From contig JAKBBY010000008.1 in assembly GCA_021808315.1 (NCBI GenBank), positions 1 through 39,008 on the forward strand: 39,008 nucleotides of DNA, read 5' to 3'. The number at the start of each line of letters is the position of its first letter. The first letter of the stretch is position 1. Positions 8,414 to 17,990 of the stretch are shown piece by piece. This DNA comes from Pseudomonadota bacterium. Its GTDB lineage: Bacteria; Pseudomonadota; Alphaproteobacteria; Acetobacterales; Acetobacteraceae. The notes beneath the pieces are model-generated. The model had not been told where the DNA came from and did no database searches. It saw nothing but the letters and a program-made list of their open reading frames with translations. The position numbers and the translations under genes were made by a program.

Positions 8414-11400
8414 TCATAGCGAAATCGGCATCACCGTGCCGGTGCTGGTCCACACCAAAATCGCGGTCACTGGCCGGTGCGGATGGATCGCCCGCAGCAC
8501 CTCGGCATAGGCGCGAAGCTGGGCGCGATAGGGCAGGGGCACCGCGCTTTCCTGCGTTGGCGGGGCGCGGTCGGTTTTGTAATCGGCGAACAAAATCCGT
8601 TCATCGGTCATCATCAACCGGTCGATCATCCCGCCAATTTCCGTGCGCCCGACAATCCCGGCAATCGGCGCCTCGGCGCGGGAGCCTGCGGCGAATAGCG
8701 GCGCCATCGCCGGATGATCGAGAATCCGCATCACATCGGCCAGCACGCGCGATTGATCGGCCCGATCAAGCCCATGGCCTGGCTGCGCCAGATAGCGGCG
8801 CGCCGCCTCGCGGCGGGTCTCAGCGGGCAGATCCGGTACATATTGCAGCAGCGCATGCACAAGCCGCCCACGGGCGAGGGCATAATCGCGCGCACGCAGC
8901 TGGCCAGGGCGGCGCGGTGAGGCTGCCGCTAGGCCAGTTTCTGCATCTTCGGCGCTCCGGCTGGGCACCAGCCGATCAATCGGGTCAGATGGCGGTGGCG
9001 GCGGCGTGGCGTGCCAATTCTGCGCTGCCCCCACCCAATCGGGCAATGTCGCGTGATGCGCGAGGCCGCTCGGCGCCGGGCGATCGGGCGGCGCGGTTTG
9101 CGCACAACGCAGCGTCAAGGCCTCGCTCGCCCAGGGCAGCATCACCGGCGCAGGCAGCGCGGTCTCGCCAAAGCGCGCAAAGGCGCGCTGCACCGATTGA
9201 TACCAGCAATCCGCAGGTGGCGCTTGTTTCGGCGCGGCACCGCACACAATCAAATGATCCTCAGCACGGGTCAGCGCGACATAGAGCAGGCGATTATACT
9301 CCTCCATCATCGCGGTCTTGGCGGTTTCCACGGCGGCGATCACGGCACCACTCCGTTGATCGGCGCGCGGGCTGAAAATCGGCACATCAAGTGCGGATTG
9401 CGGTGCGCGCAGCCAATGCAGCGTGTCGCGGCTTTTCGGCACGCTGGTGGTATCCGGCAGGATCACCACTGGCGCTTGCAGCCCTTTGGCGCCATGCACC
9501 GTCATCAGCCGCACCGAATTGCCCGCCGCCTCGGCTTCGCGCTTGATTTCGGCGGCGGAGGCATCAAGCTCCGCCAAAAACGCCTGCACGCTCGGCGGAT
9601 TGCTGCGGGAAAAATCAATCGCCGCGGCGAGCAATTCATCAATCGGCTCCGCCGCCTCCGGGCCAAGCCGTGCGAGCAGCCGGGCGCGGCCTCCGAGCGG
9701 CCCCAGAATCTCTGCTAACAGTTGATAGGGCGAGACGAAATCCACGCGCTTTTGCAAATGCGAAAACAAATCCTCCGCCGCCCGATACGCATCATCCGCC
9801 CCAGCGCGCTGCGCCAGCGCCGCGCGTAACCGGCCCGTCCGCCCAATCGCGAGCTGCATCAATTCCTCATCGGCCAACCCGCCCAGCGGACTGGTCAAAA
9901 ACGTCGCGAACGAAACGTCATCCTCGGGCAGCAACAAAGCTCGCATCAGCGCGATCAAATCCGCGACGGCCCTGGTTTCGGTCAGCACCATCCGGTCCAA
10001 CCCCGCAACCGGCACGCCATGATCCTTCAGGGCGCGGGTCAGCGCCGGGCCAAACTCATTTCGTGAACGCACCAAAATCAAAATATCGCCGGGCTGCAGC
10101 GCACGTCCGCGCGCGGGCAGCGCCATCACCCCAATTTGGGCGGCAATCCACGCGGCAATACCCGCCGCCAACCGCCGCCGCGCCGAGCTTTGGCTGAAAT
10201 AACGATCCGCCACCTGCCACGCGGCCAAATCCGGCTCGGGTTCGGCAGGCACCAGCGGCCAGAGCGTGACAGACCCGGCTTGGCCAACCCGGCTGATCCC
10301 ATGCGCCAACGCCTCACCCGGCGTCACAACGCCCCGGCGCGCCTGCTCATCGGCGAATACCTGATCCACCAGAGCCAAAATCGGCGCCGTCGAACGAAAC
10401 GACGTGTCCAGCGTGCCATCATGCCACCGGGCCTGCGCGTCGGTCACGCGGCGGCCAATCTGGCGGCGCCATTGATCGAACACCTCAAGATTAGCGCCTT
10501 GGAATGAGTAAATTGACTGCTTGCGGTCCCCCACCGCGAAAATCGAGCGCTCCAGCCGCTCACCGGCACGCGTGCCAAGCCCTGAGAAAAATTCAGCGGC
10601 GATCTGATTGATCACCTGCCATTGCGCAGGCGCAATATCCTGCACCTCATCAAGCAAAATATGATCCAGCCCGCCGTCGAGCTTATAAAGCACCCAGGCC
10701 GCACCAGGATCGCGTAAAAGCTGGGCCGCCCGCGCGATCAAATCCGCATAATCAAAGCGCGATTCCTGATTTTTCGCCCCGCTATCCGCATCCCGGATCG
10801 GCAGCAGCAAATCAATCACCGCGCCGGACAAAGCGGCCAAGAGCAGCGCCGCGCAGCGATCATGATATCGCATAATCCGCGCCTGTTCAGCCTCAATAAT
10901 CCCCGCCAAATCAGGGTCCGACGCCCCGAGCCCCTTGTTGATAAAGGCCGATAAAGCGCGTGGCTCGCCCTTGCCGGTCAAAAACAGATCGCACCATGTC
11001 GCCCAATCATCGGCACGCTGCGTCACCGTCTTGGCCAGAATATCGAGCGCCAGCAACGCGCGCTCCTGCGCCTTCGGTGAGGACGCCTCGGCGATGCGCT
11101 GCAACGCCGCCCGCAGTGCCGGATTTTCGGTGCCCGCAATCGCATCGCGCAGCAGCGTCGCCGCGTCCTGATCTGGCGCGTTCAGAGCCGCACGCTGCTC
11201 CGCCTTGATCGCGGGCGCCGCACCATGCTGGGCCAGCAGCGGGGCCAGTTGCGTGCGCTGATCGGTCAGCAATTGATCGATCAGCGCGCCGAATTGGGTT
11301 TCGGATATCTCCCCTGCGAGTCGCAGCAGCGCCTCGGTTGGCTCGCGCGCCTTATCACCCAGCACCGCCTCACGCGCAGCCCGGCGACGCAGGCTGGTTT

Positions 11401-11875
11401 GCGCATCATCCGAAACGCTGAAATGCGGCGTGATCCCGGCTTCGAGCGGAAAGCGGCGCAGCAAAGACTGGCAAAAAGCATGGATCGTATCGATGCGCAT
11501 GCCACCGGGCAGATCAAGCACCTGACCAAACAAACCCCGCGCGCGCGCCCGGTTCGCGGGGCTGATGGCCACATCGAGCTTGCCGAGTTCGCCATCAAGT
11601 TGGTCATCCTCCAGCGTTGCCCAAAGCCCGAGCCGACCGCGCAGCCGGATCGCCATTTCAGCCGCCGCCGCGCGGGTGAAGGTCAGGCATAAAATCCGCG
11701 CCGGATTGGCGCCCGCCAGCATCAATCGCAGCAACCGATCAGTGAGCAGCTTGGTTTTCCCCGACCCCGCCGAAGCCGCCACGAATGCAGAAACGGCGGG
11801 GTTGGCCGCCGCACGCTGCGCCGCCTCCGCTTGACCAAGGGCGTCTCGACCAAGGGCGTCAATGGCATCGCTCAT
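8414..11875 (-). CDS. addA: AddA, double-strand break repair helicase-nuclease
   Basis: This is the UvrD-like helicase and nuclease subunit of the AddAB complex, which resects DNA double-strand ends and prepares 3' tails for RecA. The Walker A motif is ASAGSGKT (residues 34-41), Walker B is LLDEVQDIAP (about 407-416), and a helicase motif III/IV region reads VGDRKQSIYSFQGA (about 450). A RecB-type nuclease domain is C-terminal: GRLVHALLQY and then FADYKTDRAPP with the catalytic Asp near 1098 and Lys two residues on. At 1153 residues it is full length for alphaproteobacteria. Its start overlaps the addB stop by 4 bp. Many alphaproteobacteria have trxA after addA; here hpnA follows. Confidence 0.95.
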   Translation of the reverse strand: MSDAIDALGRDALGQAEAAQRAAANPAVSAFVAASAGSGKTKLLTDRLLRLMLAGANPARILCLTFTRAAAAEMAIRLRGRLGLWATLEDDQLDGELGKLDVAISPANRARARGLFGQVLDLPGGMRIDTIHAFCQSLLRRFPLEAGITPHFSVSDDAQTSLRRRAAREAVLGDKAREPTEALLRLAGEISETQFGALIDQLLTDQRTQLAPLLAQHGAAPAIKAEQRAALNAPDQDAATLLRDAIAGTENPALRAALQRIAEASSPKAQERALLALDILAKTVTQRADDWATWCDLFLTGKGEPRALSAFINKGLGASDPDLAGIIEAEQARIMRYHDRCAALLLAALSGAVIDLLLPIRDADSGAKNQESRFDYADLIARAAQLLRDPGAAWVLYKLDGGLDHILLDEVQDIAPAQWQVINQIAAEFFSGLGTRAGERLERSIFAVGDRKQSIYSFQGANLEVFDQWRRQIGRRVTDAQARWHDGTLDTSFRSTAPILALVDQVFADEQARRGVVTPGEALAHGISRVGQAGSVTLWPLVPAEPEPDLAAWQVADRYFSQSSARRRLAAGIAAWIAAQIGVMALPARGRALQPGDILILVRSRNEFGPALTRALKDHGVPVAGLDRMVLTETRAVADLIALMRALLLPEDDVSFATFLTSPLGGLADEELMQLAIGRTGRLRAALAQRAGADDAYRAAEDLFSHLQKRVDFVSPYQLLAEILGPLGGRARLLARLGPEAAEPIDELLAAAIDFSRSNPPSVQAFLAELDASAAEIKREAEAAGNSVRLMTVHGAKGLQAPVVILPDTTSVPKSRDTLHWLRAPQSALDVPIFSPRADQRSGAVIAAVETAKTAMMEEYNRLLYVALTRAEDHLIVCGAAPKQAPPADCWYQSVQRAFARFGETALPAPVMLPWASEALTLRCAQTAPPDRPAPSGLAHHATLPDWVGAAQNWHATPPPPPSDPIDRLVPSRSAEDAETGLAAASPRRPGQLRARDYALARGRLVHALLQYVPDLPAETRREAARRYLAQPGHGLDRADQSRVLADVMRILDHPAMAPLFAAGSRAEAPIAGIVGRTEIGGMIDRLMMTDERILFADYKTDRAPPTQESAVPLPYRAQLRAYAEVLRAIHPHRPVTAILVWTSTGTVMPISL

Positions 11876-14835
11876 TCGCTCTCATCCCATTCAGCCCGGC
11901 GCGAAATCCCGGCATAAGGCTGATCAAACGGGCTTCGCCCCGGATGGGGCCGATCACGATACGGCGTGGTCGGATCCGCGAAATGATGAAGGATCAAAGG
12001 AATTTCGCGCCGCGCCTGATCGATCATCGCGCGCAGCTGCTCAGGATGATTAGCAAATAAGCTGCGCGTCGCCCCCTCGGTCGCACCGCCCGAGAGTTTC
12101 CAATAGGCCAGCTCGCATACCTCCCGCGCAAATGACGCGCCAAAGCCACCGGTCTCGGCAATCACCGCCTCCAGCGGCAATTGTGGTGCGCTGCCCGCTT
12201 GCACCTCCTTGTCCGATGGCGGTGTGCCGGTTTTGAAATCGATCAGCGTCACCCCTGCATTGCGCCGCTCAATCCGATCCGCCCGGCCCCGCACCACAAA
12301 CCCATCAATCACCCATTCCCCCGGCTGCTCGGTGGCAACCAAATCCGCCGCCCCATGGCTCACCAGCCGTTCGCGCTCCAACGCAACGATCCAATCGGCA
12401 ATCCGCCGCAACCGCACCCGCCAAAACGCTTCCAGCCCGCCGCGCAAACGCTGCGCGCGCAGCTGCTGCTCGAATGCGGTGAACAGCACCATAGCCGCGT
12501 CCGGCGCACCCGCCCAACCCGGCTGATCGCCCACCGCCCGCAGCCCTTCATGAACCAGGGTGCCAAACAACGCCGCATCGGTCTCGGCATCCAGCGCGCC
12601 GAGCGGCTCCAGCCGCAGCACGCGCTTGGCATAGATCGCGTAAGGATCGGCGAGTAATGTTGTGATTTCGGAAATCGAATAGCGCTTAGGCCGATAGGAT
12701 GCCGCCGGCCGTGGCTCCGGTCGTGGCCGGATGATCCGTGTCACGGGCTGATCCAGCTGCACTGACCATAAGGCAGCCGGATGCTCCGGCAATGACTGCC
12801 CCGCACCGCGCAGCACCGTCTCGATCCGCGCGACAAACCGCGATGGCACGGCAGGGGCGCGCCCGCGCCGGGCCGGTGCCGAGAGAATAACGGTGCGGCA
12901 ACTCGCCATCAGGCTGGTGACATCATGCGCCGTCTCGCCGATCAACCGCGCCCCGTCCGGCAAGCCCGCCGCCCGGCGCATCGGGCGCGAGAGCCAAGGC
13001 CCCGGATCAGGTTCGGCGGGAAACACGCCCTCAACCATGCCGCCAAGGATCAGCGTATCAACGGTTTGCAACCGCGCTTCGAGCAAGCCCCAAATCGCCA
13101 CCCGTGGGTTGGCGTCCTGCGTGCGCGGGCGGCGCAACCGCGCATCGCTCAGCACCGCATCAAGCAGGGCAGGCAGTTCCGTCGGGCTGATATCAGGCAG
13201 GTCCTGCATCGCCTCCAATTGCTGCGCCAGCCATTCTGACAAAGCCGCCCCCGCAGGCCCCGCCCAGAGCCGATCAGCCCCCGCCTGCTCATCGCACCCC
13301 GCCAACGCCTCAGCCGCCTCGATCAGCGCATCAAGCATAGTCGCCGGGTTGATCGCTTGCCGCGCTGCCGCATCGAGCAGCGGGCGCAAGCAATTCTGCA
13401 ACGCCACAACGAACGCAGCCAAATCGGGGCTGGTCTGTTCAGCCGCGAAGCGCAGCGCCGCAAAACCAGGCCCAGGCAGCCGCGCCCGCAACATCACATC
13501 AAGCACCCGGCCCCAATGCCGCGCCTGCCCGCGTGCCAACCCGGCGGCGGTCAGCGGATGTTGCAGCAGCGCCAGCAACGGAACAGCGGCATAATCGGCC
13601 TGCTGTGCGGCGGCGAGCAAACGCAGCAGCACGGCAGGCGGGGTGTCGGCCAAAATCTCGCCCGCACTATCCTCAGCGCGAATCCCAAGCCGCGCCAATT
13701 CGGCGGTGACCCGCAGCGCCAATCCCCGATCCGGCGTCACCAACGCGGCATCACGGGTCGGATCATCCAGTGCATCGCGCAAAGCGAGCGCAATGGCGCG
13801 CGCCTCATCCTGCTCATCGGCGGGGCTGAGCCTAAACAGCGCGCCAAGATCAGCCTGCTGGCGCTGCTGCCATTCGGCGAGCGCTGACGGTGGCAAAAAT
13901 GCCCGCCGCAGCAACGCCGCCCGCCCAAGCCATGAAGCCCCTTGCGGCAAACCGGGCGGGGCCGGTTCGGGCGGATTGGGCCGGCGCCAGAGCTGGATTT
14001 CCGCCCGATCCGCGCCGAGCGCGTTGATCAATCGGCGCAACCCGGCTTGCGGATGCGCCGGCGTGTCATCCAGCGCCGCCCAGCCATCATCCGATAAATC
14101 CGGGTCAAACCCCGCGAGCACCACGCAGCCTTGCGCTAGATGCGCGATCACCCGCGCCAATCGCGCAACCGCAGGGGTGGCCACCGCCAGCCCCGCCAGC
14201 CAAATCGGCTGCGCAGGCGGGTTGCTCTGCCAAAATTCCGCCTGCGCATCCAAGCTGAGCCGATGGCGGCGCGCCGGATCAACCGCGCCGCGTTCAGCCA
14301 GAATGGCCGGCCAATGCCGTGTCACCACGGCCAAAAAATCGAGCGTGCGTTGCCAATGTTCGGCAAGATCAGGCGCAACAATGCCGGGCAGCGTCGCCGC
14401 GAGATCAATCTCGGCCTGCTCTGCATCATCGATCAGGCGCGCCAATTCATCGGCCAGGGCCAGCGCATCGGCCAACCGGGTTGGTGCGCCATCCTGCCCG
14501 CGCAATCGCAAAATCAGTCGCGCCAGAATGCTCCGCCGCTGCTCCGCCGGGATCGCGGGCGGCAATTCCTGTGCCGCGAGCAGCCCCAGCGCTGCCTCAT
14601 CAGCCCCACCAACCGCGATAATCCGCGGCAAGATCAGCGGCTTGCCATGCGCCGCCAAAAACGCCGCCGCCGTCGCGCGCGCCGCCCGGCGCGTCGGCAG
14701 GATTAACATCCCATCGGCAGGATCGCGCTCCGCCGCCCGCGCCTGATCGAGCCAAGCGCGCGCAAGGGCGGGCAGAAACGGCGTGCCAATCGGTATCGCC
14801 GCAATGCGCGGGACGCTGATCCCGATCTCGTTCAT
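11872..14835 (-). CDS. addB: AddB, double-strand break repair protein
   Basis: This is the second subunit of AddAB. It has an inactive helicase-like N-terminal body and a C-terminal PD-(D/E)XK nuclease that cuts the strand opposite to AddA. The nuclease core is VTLIDFKTGTPPSDKEVQ, with Asp near 866, Lys 868 and a later Gln (SAPQLPLEA). The four-cysteine iron-sulfur cage known from Firmicutes AddB is not seen; only a single Cys (VCELAYW) lies after the nuclease motif, as is usual in the alphaproteobacterial form. The length of 987 residues is normal. It overlaps tsaE upstream and addA downstream by 4 bp each. The large + strand ORFs across it are antisense shadows. Confidence 0.93.
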   Translation of the reverse strand: MNEIGISVPRIAAIPIGTPFLPALARAWLDQARAAERDPADGMLILPTRRAARATAAAFLAAHGKPLILPRIIAVGGADEAALGLLAAQELPPAIPAEQRRSILARLILRLRGQDGAPTRLADALALADELARLIDDAEQAEIDLAATLPGIVAPDLAEHWQRTLDFLAVVTRHWPAILAERGAVDPARRHRLSLDAQAEFWQSNPPAQPIWLAGLAVATPAVARLARVIAHLAQGCVVLAGFDPDLSDDGWAALDDTPAHPQAGLRRLINALGADRAEIQLWRRPNPPEPAPPGLPQGASWLGRAALLRRAFLPPSALAEWQQRQQADLGALFRLSPADEQDEARAIALALRDALDDPTRDAALVTPDRGLALRVTAELARLGIRAEDSAGEILADTPPAVLLRLLAAAQQADYAAVPLLALLQHPLTAAGLARGQARHWGRVLDVMLRARLPGPGFAALRFAAEQTSPDLAAFVVALQNCLRPLLDAAARQAINPATMLDALIEAAEALAGCDEQAGADRLWAGPAGAALSEWLAQQLEAMQDLPDISPTELPALLDAVLSDARLRRPRTQDANPRVAIWGLLEARLQTVDTLILGGMVEGVFPAEPDPGPWLSRPMRRAAGLPDGARLIGETAHDVTSLMASCRTVILSAPARRGRAPAVPSRFVARIETVLRGAGQSLPEHPAALWSVQLDQPVTRIIRPRPEPRPAASYRPKRYSISEITTLLADPYAIYAKRVLRLEPLGALDAETDAALFGTLVHEGLRAVGDQPGWAGAPDAAMVLFTAFEQQLRAQRLRGGLEAFWRVRLRRIADWIVALERERLVSHGAADLVATEQPGEWVIDGFVVRGRADRIERRNAGVTLIDFKTGTPPSDKEVQAGSAPQLPLEAVIAETGGFGASFAREVCELAYWKLSGGATEGATRSLFANHPEQLRAMIDQARREIPLILHHFADPTTPYRDRPHPGRSPFDQPYAGISRRAEWDESE

Positions 14836-15302
14836 CGGCCAGAAACCATCCGCTTGGGCAGTAAGCGATCAAGCATCAAGGCCGGCCCGCTCACCAGCGC
14901 CGTGCGTTCATCAGCACCGTGCCAGGCCAGCGCGATGCTGAGCGCCATCGCCGGCGCCGCCGCGCCCAGCCGGTCGGGCCACTCAATCAGAAAAATCGCC
15001 CGCTCAGCAAAATCGAGCCCCAGCTCGATCAGATCCGTATCGCCCTGCAATCGCCATAAATCGGCATGGGTAATCGGCGGATTGGTTGGATAGGTCTGCA
15101 CCAAGGTAAAACTCGGGCTTGGCACGTCGAGCGTCGGGTCCGCCGCGATGGCACGAATAAACGCACGGGCAAAGCAGGATTTTCCAGCCCCCAAGGGGCC
15201 TGCGAGCAGAATGACATCGCCAGGGCGGCTGGCGGCGGCGATGCTGCGCGCGAGCGACTCGGTTGCGTCTTGGTCAGCCAGGGTCAGCACGCGTTGCTCC
15301 AT
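14832..15302 (-). CDS. tsaE: TsaE, tRNA threonylcarbamoyladenosine ATPase
   Basis: TsaE is the ATPase that drives the TsaBD complex in making t6A37 on ANN-decoding tRNAs in the cytoplasm. The P-loop GPLGAGKS lies at residues 35-42, followed by FARAFIRA, and the conserved PSPSFTLVQTY and HADLWRL stretches are present. The length of 156 residues is usual. The ATG at 15302 is preceded by GAGGGG at good spacing. It is the first gene of the long minus-strand run. In many relatives, amgK and murU cell-wall recycling genes stand between tsaE and addB; here the two genes overlap directly. Confidence 0.94.
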   Translation of the reverse strand: MEQRVLTLADQDATESLARSIAAASRPGDVILLAGPLGAGKSCFARAFIRAIAADPTLDVPSPSFTLVQTYPTNPPITHADLWRLQGDTDLIELGLDFAERAIFLIEWPDRLGAAAPAMALSIALAWHGADERTALVSGPALMLDRLLPKRMVSGR

Positions 15303-15418
15303 GCCCCTCGGTTACCCGATCATCGCCATTTCGGCGAGAGCCGCTATCTTTCGACATCAAGCCATTGACGATTGCCACCGGATGCTTACCGGTATCAGCG
15401 CATGAGCGAGGTGATAAA

Positions 15419-16432
15419 ATGAGCGACCGAATCGAAGCCGATATCGCGATCATCGGTGCGGGACCCGCCGGGCTATTCGCTGTTTTCGAGTGCGGCATGC
15501 TGAAAATGTCCTGCGTGCTGATCGATGCGCTGGGCGAAGTCGGCGGCCAATGCGCGGCCCTCTATCCCGAAAAACCCATCTACGACATCCCCGCCTATCC
15601 CGCGATCGAGGCCTCGGTGCTGATCGAGCGGCTGGAGGCGCAAATCGCCCCCTTCAACCCCAAGCGCGTGCTCGGCCAGCGGGTCGAGCGCCTATCCGGC
15701 CAACCCGGCGCGTTCACGCTGGGCACTGATGGCGGTACCGATATTCAGGTCAAAGCCGTGGTCATCGCTGCCGGAGCCGGGGCGTTCGGCCCCAACCGAC
15801 CGCCCTTGGAGGGTTTGGCCGCGTTCGAAGCAAGCGGTGCGGTGCAATATTATGTGCGCAAGCGCGAAGCGCTGCGCGGCAAGCGGGTGGTCATTGCCGG
15901 CGGCGGTGATTCGGCGGTCGATTGGGCCTTAGCGTTGAAGGATGTCGCCGCCTCGGTCGCCGTGGTGCATCGCCGCGCCAAATTCCGCGCCGCCCCGGAA
16001 ATGGCCGCCCAGCTCGATGCACATGCCGCCAGCGGCGCCATCACGCTGGTCACGCCCTATCAGCTGCACGCGCTGCACGGGACCGATGGGATTTTGAGTG
16101 GTGTTGAAGTGGCCGATCTGGAAGGCGGCAAACGCCTGTTGCAAGCCGATATTTTGCTGCCGTTTTTCGGCCTGTCGAACGATCTGGGGCCGATTAGCAC
16201 CTGGGGCGTGGATCTGGTGTTGCACCGGATCACCGTCAATCCGGCCAGCTGCGAAACCAGCCTGCGCGGCGTGTTCGCCATCGGCGATGTCGCGACCTAT
16301 CCGGGAAAATTAAAGCTGATTTTGCAAGGATTTTCCGAAGCGGCGATGGCCGCCCATGCCATGTTCGCCATCGCGAAGCCAGGCGAGGCCCTCCATTTCG
16401 AATATTCAACATCCAAAGGTGTCGCAGCATGA
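15419..16432 (+). CDS. Ferredoxin--NADP+ reductase, thioredoxin-reductase-like type
   Basis: This flavoprotein moves electrons between NADPH and ferredoxin or flavodoxin; it belongs to the TrxR-like FNR group (YumC-type). The FAD motif is AIIGAGPAGLFAVFECG (about residues 10-26), the NADPH Rossmann motif is VVIAGGGDSAVDWALAL, and the C-terminal FAD contact is VFAIGDVATYPGKLKL. The thioredoxin-reductase CxxC redox pair is absent, which separates it from TrxB. The ORF track begins 52 codons too early; AGGTG lies 5 bases before the ATG at 15419, giving 337 residues. It overlaps the following CPBP protease gene by 4 bp and is divergent from tsaE across about 115 bases. Confidence 0.93.
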   Translation: MSDRIEADIAIIGAGPAGLFAVFECGMLKMSCVLIDALGEVGGQCAALYPEKPIYDIPAYPAIEASVLIERLEAQIAPFNPKRVLGQRVERLSGQPGAFTLGTDGGTDIQVKAVVIAAGAGAFGPNRPPLEGLAAFEASGAVQYYVRKREALRGKRVVIAGGGDSAVDWALALKDVAASVAVVHRRAKFRAAPEMAAQLDAHAASGAITLVTPYQLHALHGTDGILSGVEVADLEGGKRLLQADILLPFFGLSNDLGPISTWGVDLVLHRITVNPASCETSLRGVFAIGDVATYPGKLKLILQGFSEAAMAAHAMFAIAKPGEALHFEYSTSKGVAA

Positions 16433-17397
16433 GCGATCACGTCAATGGGCGTCCCGGCGCGGGTCGCATGATCCGGCGCATATTCCTTGGCGAGGCCGGC
16501 TTGCGCGCGGGCTGGGCGCTCGGGATTTTCCTCGTCGCCGCCGCAGCCATCGTTACGCTCACGGGCTATCTCGTGCGTATCGGCATCAGCCATCTCGATC
16601 AGCCTTTCGGCAAGCTGATGATAAAGGTCATGCATGGGGCCGCCCATGCGCCGGTTGGGTTTGTCCTGATCAATGAAGGGCCATTATTACTGGCCTATGC
16701 TGGTGCTTTGGCCGTCATGGTCTTGATTGAGCGGAAATCCTTGACCGCCTTTGGCTTGGGCGGAATCAGGCGGTGGCAACGGCTCGGAGTGGGGTTTTTC
16801 TGGGGGTTTACCGCATTGAGCCTGTTGATTTTTCTGCTCTGGAGCACGGGTCACCTTATTTTCCTCGCCCATCCGGTGCGCCCCGGCGCCGTGGTGCGCA
16901 GCGGCGTGTTCTGGCTGATTGGCTGTGGCGTGATTGCTCTGGCGGAAGAAAATCTATTTCGTGGTTATGTGTTATTCCGCCTAAAAACCGGCATTGGCTT
17001 CTGGCCTGCTGCGGTTTTGCTTGCGCTGCTGTTCGGTCTGGCCCATGGCGGTAACGCGGGCGAAACCCATCTCGGCGAAATTTTCGCCGGGCTCTACGGA
17101 TTGGTGATTTGTATCAGCATCGCCTACACACGCTCACTCTGGTGGGCAATCGGGTTTCATGCCGCCTGGGATTGGGCCGAATCGTATTTCTACGGCACGT
17201 CGGATAGTGGGATGATTTCGCAAGGGCGCCTGCTCGCAACCGCGCCGCGCGGCAATATCTATTGGAGCGGCGGCCCCACCGGGCCGGAAGGAAGTGTCTT
17301 CGCCTTCGTCGCGTTAGCGTTTGCCGCCTTAGTCATGGTCATCACCCTCCGCAACGCGCCGATTGAAGCGCGTGCGCAGGATGACAAACCCGGTTAG
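16429..17397 (+). CDS. CPBP (Abi) family intramembrane glutamic protease
   Basis: This is a multi-pass inner-membrane protein of the CPBP/CAAX-protease-like family. The family motifs are in order: ALAEENLFRGY (Glu173-Glu174, Arg178), LFGLAHGG (His206) and GFHAAWDWAES (His244, Asp248). Hydrophobic segments start near residue 28 and recur to about residue 310 (for example FAFVALAFAALVMVITL). The substrate is unknown; bacterial members have been linked to prenylated-protein-like processing, bacteriocin self-immunity or regulation. Its start overlaps the FNR stop by 4 bp, so the two are co-translated. The functional link is not obvious. It converges on mucR with a three-base gap. Confidence 0.88.
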   Translation: MSDHVNGRPGAGRMIRRIFLGEAGLRAGWALGIFLVAAAAIVTLTGYLVRIGISHLDQPFGKLMIKVMHGAAHAPVGFVLINEGPLLLAYAGALAVMVLIERKSLTAFGLGGIRRWQRLGVGFFWGFTALSLLIFLLWSTGHLIFLAHPVRPGAVVRSGVFWLIGCGVIALAEENLFRGYVLFRLKTGIGFWPAAVLLALLFGLAHGGNAGETHLGEIFAGLYGLVICISIAYTRSLWWAIGFHAAWDWAESYFYGTSDSGMISQGRLLATAPRGNIYWSGGPTGPEGSVFAFVALAFAALVMVITLRNAPIEARAQDDKPG

Positions 17398-17400
17398 CGG

Positions 17401-17838
17401 TTATTTCCGGCGTGACTTGGTCGGCGCGGGCGAAACCGCCGGCTTGGTGCCGAGGCCGATTTTCTTGGCGAGGGTCGAACGCTGTTGCGCATAATTGGGT
17501 GCCACCATCGGATAATCGGTGCGCAGATTCCAACGCTCGCGATATTGCTCGGGCGTCATTCCGTACGACGATTTCAAGTGACGGCGCAGCATTTTCAGCT
17601 TTTTGCCGTCTTCCAGACAAATAATATAGTCAGGGAACACGGATTTCGCGGGATTAACCGCCGGTTCCGGCCGTTGCGCGGCCTTGGCTTCCGCCGTCGG
17701 TTCGCCAGCGAGGCTGCGATAGACTTCACGGATCAATCCGCCCAGCGCCTCGGACGGCACCGAGTTGTGTGACACGTGAGCAGAGATGATTTGCGCAGTC
17801 AGGTGAAGCAACTGAGCGTTCTCGGGTTCTTGCGACAT
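17401..17838 (-). CDS. MucR/Ros family transcriptional regulator
   Basis: This is a 145-residue DNA-binding regulator of the MucR/Ros family, which represses exopolysaccharide, motility or cell-cycle genes by binding AT-rich sites. The conserved core is PDYIICLEDGKKLKMLRRHL followed by GMTPEQYRERW. Of the Ros zinc ligands, the first Cys and first His are present, but the second Cys is Asp (CLED) and the second His is replaced (HLKSS), so zinc binding is doubtful. Similar zinc-less versions occur in the family. The ORF track adds 19 codons; I chose the ATG at 17838 because GAAGGATC sits 5 bases upstream. The AT-rich 150-base divergent region may hold its own operator, as autoregulation is common in the family. 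Confidence 0.9.
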   Translation of the reverse strand: MSQEPENAQLLHLTAQIISAHVSHNSVPSEALGGLIREVYRSLAGEPTAEAKAAQRPEPAVNPAKSVFPDYIICLEDGKKLKMLRRHLKSSYGMTPEQYRERWNLRTDYPMVAPNYAQQRSTLAKKIGLGTKPAVSPAPTKSRRK

Positions 17839-17990
17839 AGTCGATCCTTCGATATTGATAATTGGAATATGAATAGCCATGGTGCTTAGACACAAACATT
17901 GTCACTGCGCAAGCGCAAAAGTCAGCGTAAATTATGTCAATGTTTTGGCTGTTGAGAAATATGCCAGTCACTCTGACAAGAAGTAGGTCG

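Noticed and set aside
7867-9375. 502-residue + strand ORF
   Set aside because: It lies antisense to hpnA and addA, is very rich in Arg/Pro/Ala/His, and shows no domain. It is a typical GC-rich shadow frame.
13643-14746. 367-residue + strand ORF
   Set aside because: It is antisense to addB, mostly Ser/Ala/Arg, with no recognisable motif.
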